Shown here piece by piece: positions 52,149 to 59,459 of a stretch of DNA of 64,000 nt. Below the pieces are notes generated by a model, which saw only the letters and a program-made list of their open reading frames with translations, was not told the origin of the DNA and ran no database searches. The stretch is from the NCBI RefSeq assembly GCF_001469165.1, contig NZ_JABX01000037.1:1-64000 (forward strand), in the 5' to 3' direction. Position 1 is the first letter of the stretch. Each line of letters starts with the position of its first letter. Both the position numbers and the translations under genes were made by a program. The stretch comes from Thiohalocapsa sp. ML1 (GTDB lineage Bacteria > Pseudomonadota > Gammaproteobacteria > Chromatiales > Chromatiaceae).

Positions 52149-53929
52149 ACGCCCGCGCCACGACCACCTGGATCAGCGGCCCTGTGCTGCGCGCCGCCTC
52201 CACCGGCGCCTTCCTGCTGCGCGAGGCCGTCGTCGTCGGCGACGCACGCCTGCTCGGCGAGGTCATCCGCGTGTCCCGCGAGGAGATTACGGTGCAGGTC
52301 TATGAGGACACCTCGGGCCTGCGCCCGGGCGACCCGGTGGAGGGCAGCGGGCGCTTGCTGTCGATCCGGCTCGGCCCTGGCATCCTGGGGCGGATCTTCG
52401 ACGGCCTGCTGCGGCCCATCGGCGTGGAGGACAGCAGCGTGGACGCCGCCCGGGTGCGGCCCGGCATGCGCGAGGCGCCGCCCGGCAGCTTCCGCTTCAC
52501 GCCGCGGCTCGCCGTGGGCGATCGCGTGGCACCCGGGGCGATCGTCGGCGATGTCGGGCCGGACGCGGCCGAGACCCCGGCGGCAGGCCTGCGCCAGCGC
52601 TGCCTGGTGCCGCCCGATGCCGCGCCCGGCGAGGTCGTCGAGCTGGCCGACGCCGGCTGCGTTGCCGAGGACGCCGCCATCTGCACCGTGCGCACCGACG
52701 ACGGCGGCGAGTACGACATTGCGCTGTCGCATCGCTGGCCCGTGCGGCTGCCGCGGCCGGTGGCGAAGCGGCTGCCGGCCGATGAGCCCATGCTCACGGG
52801 CCAGCGCATCCTGGACTGCCTGTTCCCCATCGCCCGCGGCGGCACGGCGGCCATCCCGGGCGGCTTCGGCACCGGCAAGACGGTGTTGCTGGAGACCATC
52901 GCCAAGTGGTGCGACGCCGACGTCATCGTCTACGTCGGCTGCGGCGAGCGAGGCAACGAGCTGGCGGGGCTCTTGGCGGAGTTCTTGGAGCTGGAAGACC
53001 CGCGCACCGGCCGGCCGCTGCTGGAGCGCACCGTCGTCATCGCCAACACGTCCAACATGCCCGTCGCCGCCCGCGAGGCCAGCATCTACACCGGCATCAC
53101 GGTGGCCGAGTACTTCCGCGACCAGGGGCTCGATGTCGCGCTCATGGCGGACTCCACCAGCCGCTGGGCGGAGGCGCTGCGCGAGGTGTCCGGGCGCCTC
53201 GGCGAGCTGCCTGGCGAGGGCGGCTATCCGGCCTATTTGTCCTCGCGGCTGGCGGACTTCTACGAGCGCGCGGCGCGGGTGGAGACGCTTGCCGGGGCGC
53301 CGGGCTCGGTCAGCGTCATGGGCGCCGTGAGCCCGCCTTCGGGTGACTTCTCGGAGCCCGTCACCAACCACACGCGACGCTACGTCGGCTGCTTGTGGGC
53401 GCTCGACGTGCGCCGCGCGCAGGCGCGCTTCTATCCGGCCATCCATCCGCTCACGTCTTACAGCGACAGCGCCCGGGGCCTCGCGCGTTGGTGGCACACC
53501 GAGGGCTGCACGCGCTGGGAGGCGCTGCGCCGGCGCTTCCTGACCCTGCTGGAGGACGAGGCGCGCCTGGAGCGCATGGCCCGCATCATCGGCCGCGATG
53601 CGATGCCGCCGCGTCAGCGCCTGACGCTGGTGTCGGCGCAGCTCATCAACCAGGCCTTCCTGCGCCAGTCCGCCTTTTCGGACATCGACCGCTACGCCAC
53701 GCCGCAGCGCCAGGCGGTGATGATGCGCCTCATCGGCAGCTTCATCGACGCCGGTGAGGCGTTGCTCGCCGATGGCGTCGCGCCGGAGCGGCTCGCCGAG
53801 GCGCCCGTGTTCCGCGCGCTGATGCGCATGGGCGAGGAGATCCCGGAGGGCGACTGGGAGCGCTTCTCGGAGCTGGATCGCGAGCTGAGCGAAACGGTGC
53901 GTTTGATTGGGGAAGGAGCTAGGAGCTAG
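52145..53929 (+). CDS. atpA: V-type ATP synthase subunit A (operon 2)
   Basis: 594 residues with the catalytic P-loop GGFGTGKTVLLETIAKW (about 238-254), YVGCGERGNELAGLLAEF, NMPVAAREASIYTGITVAEYFRDQG and MADSTSRWAEALREVSGRLGELP. GGFG replaces the usual GPFG in the P-loop. It is the last gene of operon 2; B and D do not follow. Its last residues GARS and stop are encoded by GGAGCTA heptamers, and a repeat block follows, so the operon may have lost its end here. Confidence 0.94.
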   Translation: MNARATTTWISGPVLRAASTGAFLLREAVVVGDARLLGEVIRVSREEITVQVYEDTSGLRPGDPVEGSGRLLSIRLGPGILGRIFDGLLRPIGVEDSSVDAARVRPGMREAPPGSFRFTPRLAVGDRVAPGAIVGDVGPDAAETPAAGLRQRCLVPPDAAPGEVVELADAGCVAEDAAICTVRTDDGGEYDIALSHRWPVRLPRPVAKRLPADEPMLTGQRILDCLFPIARGGTAAIPGGFGTGKTVLLETIAKWCDADVIVYVGCGERGNELAGLLAEFLELEDPRTGRPLLERTVVIANTSNMPVAAREASIYTGITVAEYFRDQGLDVALMADSTSRWAEALREVSGRLGELPGEGGYPAYLSSRLADFYERAARVETLAGAPGSVSVMGAVSPPSGDFSEPVTNHTRRYVGCLWALDVRRAQARFYPAIHPLTSYSDSARGLARWWHTEGCTRWEALRRRFLTLLEDEARLERMARIIGRDAMPPRQRLTLVSAQLINQAFLRQSAFSDIDRYATPQRQAVMMRLIGSFIDAGEALLADGVAPERLAEAPVFRALMRMGEEIPEGDWERFSELDRELSETVRLIGEGARS

Positions 53930-54185
53930 GAGCGAGGGGCTAGGGGCTAGGGGCTAGGGAGGCGTCGCCGCAGACCGACAACTCATGCGCATGGCTATCG
54001 AAATCGACATCGAACCGAGTGGCGACCGATCCCGATTTCGATCCCGACGCACCTGGCCAGTTCGACGCCCCTTCCAAACTTGACGCATCTGCAAGCATTT
54101 GGCGCCGTCAAGCAATCTAGGAGCTAGGCCGAGTGCTGGGATGGTTCCTCGGTCCTCGGCCCTCGGCCCTCGGCCCTCTAAGTAG
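53915..54185. repeat. Heptamer block and inverted part of the dispersed repeat (copy D)
   Basis: Six heptamers (GGAGCTA, GGAGCTA, GGAGCGA, three GGGGCTA) at 53915-53956. At 54065-54125, in reverse orientation, lies the left end of the dispersed repeat (TTGCTTGACGGCGCCAAATG on the minus strand). Four TCGGCCC-type units follow at 54149-54176. No gene fits in 53930-54241. Confidence 0.85.
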
Positions 54186-54241
54186 CCATCTCCGCCATTT
54201 TGGTCTAGGCTTCCTGCCAAATGACAGTCGGAGCAGCCAGA

Positions 54242-54706
54242 ATGCACATCGCCGAGCTTGCTTGCCCTGCCTACGAGGCGAACCGGACCACCGATGACCT
54301 CCTCGGCGGCGCCGCCGTGCTTGCCCGCGTGCCGCGTTCCGAGCTCGAGTGGGTCGACCTGATCCGCCGCGGTCTGCCCGCGCCGGCCCTGGACGCCCTG
54401 GCCCGCAATGCAGGTCTCGCCAAGGCCGACATTGCCGCCGCCGTCGGCATCCCGGAGCGCACGCTCGCCCGGCGCAAGCAGGAGGGCCGGCTGCACGCGG
54501 AGGAGTCCTCGCGGCTCGTGCGCCTCGCCCGCGTCATCGCCCGTGCCGAGCAGGTCTTTGAGGAGCCCGCCGCCGCCATAGACTGGCTCAAGTCCGCCAA
54601 CGCGGCCCTGGGCGGCGCCACCCCCTTGAGCCTGCTCGACACCGACATCGGCGCCGAGGGCGTCATGGACACGCTGGGGCGAATCGAGCACGGCGTGTTT
54701 GCTTAG
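54242..54706 (+). CDS. Xre/MbcA/ParS-type antitoxin
   Basis: 154 residues of the DUF2384 antitoxin family: LEWVDLIRRGLPAPALDALARNAGLAKADIAAAVGIPERTLARRKQEGRL (helix-turn-helix at about 60-100) and a C-terminal ARAEQVFEEPAAAIDWLKSANAALGGATPLSLLDTDIGAEGV domain that plugs the RES toxin. ATG at 54242 with GGAG 8 nt upstream; an ATG at 54221 is in frame. The toxin gene starts 76 bp further on. Confidence 0.92.
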   Translation: MHIAELACPAYEANRTTDDLLGGAAVLARVPRSELEWVDLIRRGLPAPALDALARNAGLAKADIAAAVGIPERTLARRKQEGRLHAEESSRLVRLARVIARAEQVFEEPAAAIDWLKSANAALGGATPLSLLDTDIGAEGVMDTLGRIEHGVFA

Positions 54707-54782
54707 CAGCACCGGCAAGGCGGGCAGCGCCGTTTGGCGCAGTCCGCTCCTGCCGCTGCGGAACCTCGGCGCGAGATAGACA

Positions 54783-55403
54783 ATGCCCCGCACCTGGCGC
54801 CTCACCACCGCCCGCTTCGCCTGCACCGCCTTCACCGGCGACGGCGCCCGCCGATGGGGCGGTCGCTGGAACCCCAAGGGGCGGGCCGTCGTCTACACCG
54901 CCGGCAATCTATCGCTGGCCATGCTGGAGATGCTGGTGCAGGACCAGCCGCTGCGCGCCCGCTATGTCGCTATCCCCGCCGAAATCCCGGCCGACCTCGC
55001 CATCCGGCACATCCGCGCCGACGAGCTGCCGGCCGACTGGCGCGAGCCCACCGGCCGCGACCGCCTCCGCCATATCGGCGCCGACTGGCTCGCCCGGCGA
55101 GAGACCGCCGTGCTCGCCGTGCCGAGCACCGTCATTCCCAGCGAGACCAACTATCTGCTGAATCCGGCGCAGGCGGACTTCGAGCGCATCGGCATCGGCG
55201 AGCCCGAGCCGCTGGTGACGGACCTGCGGCTGCTGGGGCGTGGCGGCGCGGCTGAGCGGTGCGAGGGCAGAGGGCCGAGGGCCGAGGGCCAAGGGAGCCC
55301 CGCCTCGGCCCTTGGCCCTTGGCCCTTGTTTCCATGCCCCGACGAGCGGGCTGCGCAAGAAGAGGCGCCGCGCCCTGATCGGTCTGAGGCTCTGCCTCAC
55401 TAG
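54783..55403 (+). CDS. RES-domain toxin with repeat-encoded C-terminal tail
   Basis: 206 residues. Residues 1-158 are a complete RES domain: CTAFTGDGARRWGGRWNPKGRAVVYTAGNLSLAMLEML with the arginine, tyrosine and glutamate of the NAD-degrading active site, and SETNYLLNP. RES toxins phosphorolyse NAD. The remaining 46 residues are translated from the dispersed repeat at 55257-55432 and are absent from normal RES proteins; the tail is rich in G, P and A. Whether it affects activity is unknown. Confidence 0.88.
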   Translation: MPRTWRLTTARFACTAFTGDGARRWGGRWNPKGRAVVYTAGNLSLAMLEMLVQDQPLRARYVAIPAEIPADLAIRHIRADELPADWREPTGRDRLRHIGADWLARRETAVLAVPSTVIPSETNYLLNPAQADFERIGIGEPEPLVTDLRLLGRGGAAERCEGRGPRAEGQGSPASALGPWPLFPCPDERAAQEEAPRPDRSEALPH

Positions 55404-55432
55404 CCCCTAGCCCCTAGCCCCTAGCCCCTCCC
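55257..55432 (+). repeat. Dispersed intergenic repeat, copy E (overlapping RES gene)
   Basis: Core and right end of the repeat: GGGCCGA heptamers, a CCAAGGGAGCCCCGCCTCGG core, GACGAGCGGGCTGCGCAAGA, TCGGTCTGAGGCTCTGCCTC, then four CCCCTAG heptamers up to the start codon of the hydrolase gene. Confidence 0.85.
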
Positions 55433-56008
55433 ATGCGCGTCGTCCTGGTCCACGGCATCTTCGACACCGGCAGCAAGTTCAAGGTCTTGCAGCCGTACCT
55501 GGAGTCGCGCGGGCACCAGTGCCTGGCGCCGTCGCTGACCCCGAACGATGGCCGGGACGGGCTGCCGGCGCTGGCCGAGCAGCTTAAAGGCAAGATCGAC
55601 GCGGCCTTCGGTGCCGACGCGCCCTTCGCGCTCGTGGGCTTCAGCATGGGCGGGCTGGTGTCGCGCTGGTACCTTCAGGAGCTGGGCGGCCATGCGCGGG
55701 TGGACCGCTTTGTGGCCATCTCCGCGCCGATGCAGGGCACGCTCTGGGCCTATGGCTATCCGGGCGTGGGCGCGAAGCAGATGCGCCCCGGCAGCGATTT
55801 CCTCGCACGGCTCGGCACGACGGTGGACCGGCTGGCCCACCTGGAGCTCTTCGCCTACTGGACGCCGTATGATGCCGTGATCGTGCCCCAGGCGAGCGCG
55901 GACTGGGACCTTGCGGACAGCCGACGCATCCCGGCGCTGTGCCATCCGTGCATGCTCTGGCACGAGGACCTGCTGGCCGAGTTGGCGGCGGCGCTCGCGA
56001 GCGCTTGA
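55433..56008 (+). CDS. Alpha/beta hydrolase (lipase-like)
   Basis: 191 residues. The oxyanion motif VLVHGIFDTG opens the protein, the nucleophile elbow is GFSMGG (about residues 68-73), and YDAVIVP supplies an aspartate region near residue 145. A late histidine (HPCMLWHEDL) completes a triad. The protein is cytoplasmic by sequence and resembles small triacylglycerol-lipase-like hydrolases. The ATG at 55433 directly follows a heptamer array, so its ribosome site is unclear. Confidence 0.82.
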   Translation: MRVVLVHGIFDTGSKFKVLQPYLESRGHQCLAPSLTPNDGRDGLPALAEQLKGKIDAAFGADAPFALVGFSMGGLVSRWYLQELGGHARVDRFVAISAPMQGTLWAYGYPGVGAKQMRPGSDFLARLGTTVDRLAHLELFAYWTPYDAVIVPQASADWDLADSRRIPALCHPCMLWHEDLLAELAAALASA

Positions 56009-56138
56009 ATTGATGCAGCACCGGTAAGCGGGCCGCAGCGTTCCTTGAGATCGGTCTGGGCACGGCCGATAATGCGGCGCCCATGCGTCGGCGCTCGCCG
56101 TCGGCCGAGAACACAACTAGCACCGCCGCCACCCGCCC

Positions 56139-57230
56139 ATGAAGCTCGGAATTCCAAAAGAGTCTGTCGCCGGCGAGACCCGCGTCGCCACCACGCCGGA
56201 GGTGGCGCAAAAGCTCATCAAGCACGGCTTCGAGGTGCTGCTTGAGCAGGGTGCCGGCGTTGCCGCGCACTACACCGACGACGCCTACGCGGCCGTTGGT
56301 GTCCAGCTCGTCGAGCGCGCCGCCTGCTTCGACGCCGATATCCTGCTCAAGGTACGACGGCCGTCCGACGACGAGGCGGCGGCCGTGCGCTCGGGTGCCG
56401 TCTACATCAGCCTGATCGAGAGCTGCGGCGACGATGCGTTGCTCGGGCGCATGGCCGAGAACGGCGTCACCGTGCTCGGCATGGAGCGCATGCCGCGCAT
56501 CTCCCGCGCCCAGTCCATGGACGCGTTGTCCTCGCAGAGCAACATCGCGGGCTACCGCGCCGTCATCGAGGCGGCGGCCTGCTACGGGCGCTTCTTCCCG
56601 ATGATGATGACCTCCGCCGGCTCCGCGAAGCCGTCGCGGCTGGTGGTGCTCGGCGTCGGCGTCGCGGGGCTCCAGGCCATCGCGACGGCCCGCCGGCTGG
56701 GGGCCGACGTCTACGCCTACGACGTGCGCCCGGAAACCAAGGAGCAGATCCAGTCCTTGGGCGCCAAGCCCATCGAGCTTGATCTCGGCGAGAGCGGTGC
56801 GGGCGAGGGCGGGTATGCGAAGGAGCTCTCCGACGAGGCCAAGGCGAAGCAGCAGCAGCTCCTGGCGGACGAGCTGGCGAAGGCGCACATCATCATCACG
56901 ACGGCGCTGATCCCCTGCCGGCCGGCCCCGGAGCTGGTTACCGAGGCGGTGGTGCAGCGCATGCGCGCGGGCTCGGTCATCGTCGATTTGGCCGCCGCGC
57001 AGGGCGGCAACTGCAAGCTGACCGAGCCGGATCAGGTCATCGTGCGCCACGGCGTGACCATCGTCGGCCATACCAACTACCCGGCCATGGTGCCGGCGGA
57101 CGCGAGTGCCTTCTATGCGAAGAATCTTGCCAACCTGCTGGAGATCATGGTGGACAAGACCGACGCCGGGCTGGCACTTAAGGATCTGACGCAGGACGAG
57201 ATCACCAAGGCGATGATTCTGGGAGGCTGA
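56139..57230 (+). CDS. pntAA: NAD(P) transhydrogenase subunit alpha part 1
   Basis: 363 residues, the soluble NAD(H)-binding domain I. It shows the family start IPKESVAGETRVATTPEVA, the Rossmann loop VVLGVGVAGLQAIATARRLGADV (about 168-190), YAKELSDEAKAKQQQLLADELAKAHI, and the mobile-loop VIVDLAAAQGGNC. The alpha subunit is split into two chains, as in Rhodospirillum. It couples NADH to NADPH using the proton gradient. A hicBA module follows before the second chain. Confidence 0.95.
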   Translation: MKLGIPKESVAGETRVATTPEVAQKLIKHGFEVLLEQGAGVAAHYTDDAYAAVGVQLVERAACFDADILLKVRRPSDDEAAAVRSGAVYISLIESCGDDALLGRMAENGVTVLGMERMPRISRAQSMDALSSQSNIAGYRAVIEAAACYGRFFPMMMTSAGSAKPSRLVVLGVGVAGLQAIATARRLGADVYAYDVRPETKEQIQSLGAKPIELDLGESGAGEGGYAKELSDEAKAKQQQLLADELAKAHIIITTALIPCRPAPELVTEAVVQRMRAGSVIVDLAAAQGGNCKLTEPDQVIVRHGVTIVGHTNYPAMVPADASAFYAKNLANLLEIMVDKTDAGLALKDLTQDEITKAMILGG

Positions 57231-57233
57231 CCC

Positions 57234-57446
57234 ATGCAGAATCAGTACACGGCGGTGGTCAAGCACACCGGCGAATGGTGGTTCGGCTGGATCGCCGAGG
57301 TGCCCGGCGTCAACTGCCAGGAGCACACCCGCGAGGATCTGCTGGAAACTTTGGCCATCACTCTGCGCGAGGCGCTCGAATTCAACCGGCAGGATGCGCT
57401 GCGCGATGCCGGCTCCGATTTCACCGAGGAACGCATTGCGATATGA
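57234..57446 (+). CDS. hicB: HicB-type antitoxin inserted in the transhydrogenase operon
   Basis: 70 residues, the compact HicB domain: YTAVVKHTGEWWFGWIAEVPGVNCQEHTREDLLETLAITLREALEFNRQDA, with no added DNA-binding domain. The ATG is 4 nt after the pntAA stop, and its GGGAGG ribosome site overlaps the end of pntAA, so it is translated with the operon. The toxin follows with a 4-bp overlap (ATGA), the reverse of the usual hicA-hicB order. Confidence 0.9.
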   Translation: MQNQYTAVVKHTGEWWFGWIAEVPGVNCQEHTREDLLETLAITLREALEFNRQDALRDAGSDFTEERIAI

Positions 57447-57631
57447 AGCGCGCGCAGTTGCTGAAGCACCTGCGCGCGAACGGGTGCGAGCTGCTGCGGG
57501 AAGGGGCGAAGCATTCCTGGTGGTGGCATCCGATCAGCCGCCGTCGGACGGCTGTCCCGCGGCACCGCGAGGTCGATAACCAGCTTGCAGACAAGATCTG
57601 CAAGGATCTCGGCATCGACACAGACGGTTGA
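57443..57631 (+). CDS. hicA: HicA-family mRNA interferase toxin
   Basis: 62 residues: MKRAQLLKHLRANGCELLREGAKHSWWWHPISRRRTAVPRH, then a final helix EVDNQLADKICKDLGI. The catalytic histidine of the short HicA family lies in GAKHSWWWHP. Complete in length. After it come 114 bp before pntAB. Confidence 0.9.
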   Translation: MKRAQLLKHLRANGCELLREGAKHSWWWHPISRRRTAVPRHREVDNQLADKICKDLGIDTDG

Positions 57632-57745
57632 TCCAGGGCGCAGCAAGCCTTCACGCGGTCGCGTGAGCCGATCACCGATTCCACCCTGCATGCGTCAGCA
57701 ACGCCGACCATCGACGGGAAGAACAACCTTACTGGAGCCAACCGG

Positions 57746-58033
57746 ATGTCCGAATCCCTCACTGCCCTCTACGTTTTCGTCCTCGCCTGCTTCATCGGCT
57801 ATTACGTCGTCTGGGGTGTGACCCCATCGCTGCATACGCCGCTGGTGGCGCTGACCAATGCCATTTCCGGCATCGTGCTCGTGGGGGCGTTGCTCGTGAC
57901 CGGGCTGGACGAGGCGGGCTGGTTTGCCTCGGGCTTGGGCTTTATCGCCGTGCTGCTCGCCAGCATCAACGTCTTCGGCGGTTTTCTGGTGACGCACCGG
58001 ATGCTGTCGATGTTCAAGAAAAAGAACAAGTAA
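57746..58033 (+). CDS. pntAB: NAD(P) transhydrogenase subunit alpha part 2
   Basis: 95 residues with three membrane helices ([61 protein letters not shown]). These are the alpha-chain membrane segments of domain II. GGAG lies 8 nt before the ATG at 57746, so expression need not depend on the hicBA genes upstream. pntB follows 13 bp downstream. Confidence 0.95.
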   Translation: MSESLTALYVFVLACFIGYYVVWGVTPSLHTPLVALTNAISGIVLVGALLVTGLDEAGWFASGLGFIAVLLASINVFGGFLVTHRMLSMFKKKNK

Positions 58034-58046
58034 GGGGGGCGCGGCA

Positions 58047-59447
58047 ATGGAGCTCACACTCAACCAGCAGGGCATCGCCTATCTCATCTCGGCGGTGCTG
58101 TTCATCTTTGCGCTCAAGGGTCTGACCCACCCGGCCACCGCGCGGCGCGGCAACATGCTCGGCATGCTCGGCATGGCCATTGCGCTCGGTGCCACCCTGC
58201 TCGGGTCGCAGGTGCAGGACTATGGGCTGATTCTCGTCGCGGGCACCCTTGGCGCCGTCATCGGCATCGTGATTGCGTTGCGCATCCAGATGACGGCGAT
58301 GCCGCAACTGGTGGCGGCGCTGCACAGCTTCGTCGGCATGGCGGCGGTGCTGGTGGCCATCGGCACCTTCGTCAACCGCGCCCAGGCCGGCACGCTGAAT
58401 TCGGTGCTGATGGGCGAGCTCTCCGCCGGCATTGTCATCGGCGCCATCACCTTCACTGGCTCGGTGATCGCATTCGCGAAGCTGCAGGGCATCATGTCCG
58501 GTGCGCCCATCAAGTTCGAAGGCCAGCACCTGCTGAATGCCTTCATGGGCGTCGTGACGGTGCTGCTGGCGGTGGAGTTCGCGCTCACCGGCGATATCTG
58601 GTCGCTGCTGTTGATGACGCTGTTCGCCTTTGCGCTCGGCGGCACGCTCATTATCCCCATCGGCGGGGCGGACATGCCGGTGATCATCTCGATGCTGAAC
58701 AGCTATTCCGGCTGGGCAGCGGCGGCGACCGGCTTCACGCTGCACAATGATCTGCTCATCATCGTCGGCGCACTGGTGGGCTTCTCGGGTGCCATCCTGA
58801 GCTTCATCATGTGCCGCGCCATGAATCGCAGCATCATCAACGTGATATTCGGCGGCTTCGGCACCGACAGCGGCAGCGGCGACAGCGTCGGCGCCGTGGC
58901 GGCGGAGAAGGGCGTGAAGTCGGCCTCCGTTGAGGACGCGGTCTATTGGATGGAGGATGCGAGCAGGGTCATCATCGTGCCCGGCTACGGCATGGCGGTG
59001 GCACAGGCGCAGCACGCGCTGAAGGAGATGATGGAGCTGTTGCAGGCCCGCGGTGTCGATGTCAAGTTCGCGATCCACCCCGTCGCCGGGCGCATGCCCG
59101 GGCACATGAACGTGCTGCTGGCGGAGGCCGACATCCCCTACGACCAAGTGCTGGAGATGGACGAGGTCAATCCGCAGTTCCAGGGCGCCGACGTGGCGCT
59201 GGTGGTGGGCGCCAACGACGTCGTGAACCCCGCCGCCAAGGAGGACCCGTCGAGCCCCATCTACGGCATGCCCATCCTGGAGGCGGGCCGGGCGAACCAG
59301 GTGTATTTCCTCAAGCGCTCCATGCGCCCCGGCTACTCGGGCGTCGACAACCTGCTCTTCTATCGGGACAACACCTCGCTGATCTTCGGCGACGCCAAGG
59401 ACACCATCGAGGGCATGGCCACGGCGCTGAAGGGCGGCGGTCACTGA
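58047..59447 (+). CDS. pntB: NAD(P) transhydrogenase subunit beta
   Basis: 466 residues. Residues 1-270 carry about nine membrane helices, including LVAALHSFVGMAAVLVAIGTF, whose histidine is the proton-path residue of this family. Residues 285-466 are the NADP(H)-binding domain III, with VPGYGMAVAQAQHALKEM, IHPVAGRMPGHMNVLLAEA and GANDVVNPAAKEDPSSPIYGMP. Full length; last gene of the operon. Confidence 0.97.
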   Translation: MELTLNQQGIAYLISAVLFIFALKGLTHPATARRGNMLGMLGMAIALGATLLGSQVQDYGLILVAGTLGAVIGIVIALRIQMTAMPQLVAALHSFVGMAAVLVAIGTFVNRAQAGTLNSVLMGELSAGIVIGAITFTGSVIAFAKLQGIMSGAPIKFEGQHLLNAFMGVVTVLLAVEFALTGDIWSLLLMTLFAFALGGTLIIPIGGADMPVIISMLNSYSGWAAAATGFTLHNDLLIIVGALVGFSGAILSFIMCRAMNRSIINVIFGGFGTDSGSGDSVGAVAAEKGVKSASVEDAVYWMEDASRVIIVPGYGMAVAQAQHALKEMMELLQARGVDVKFAIHPVAGRMPGHMNVLLAEADIPYDQVLEMDEVNPQFQGADVALVVGANDVVNPAAKEDPSSPIYGMPILEAGRANQVYFLKRSMRPGYSGVDNLLFYRDNTSLIFGDAKDTIEGMATALKGGGH

Positions 59448-59459
59448 GTTGCTGCTGCG

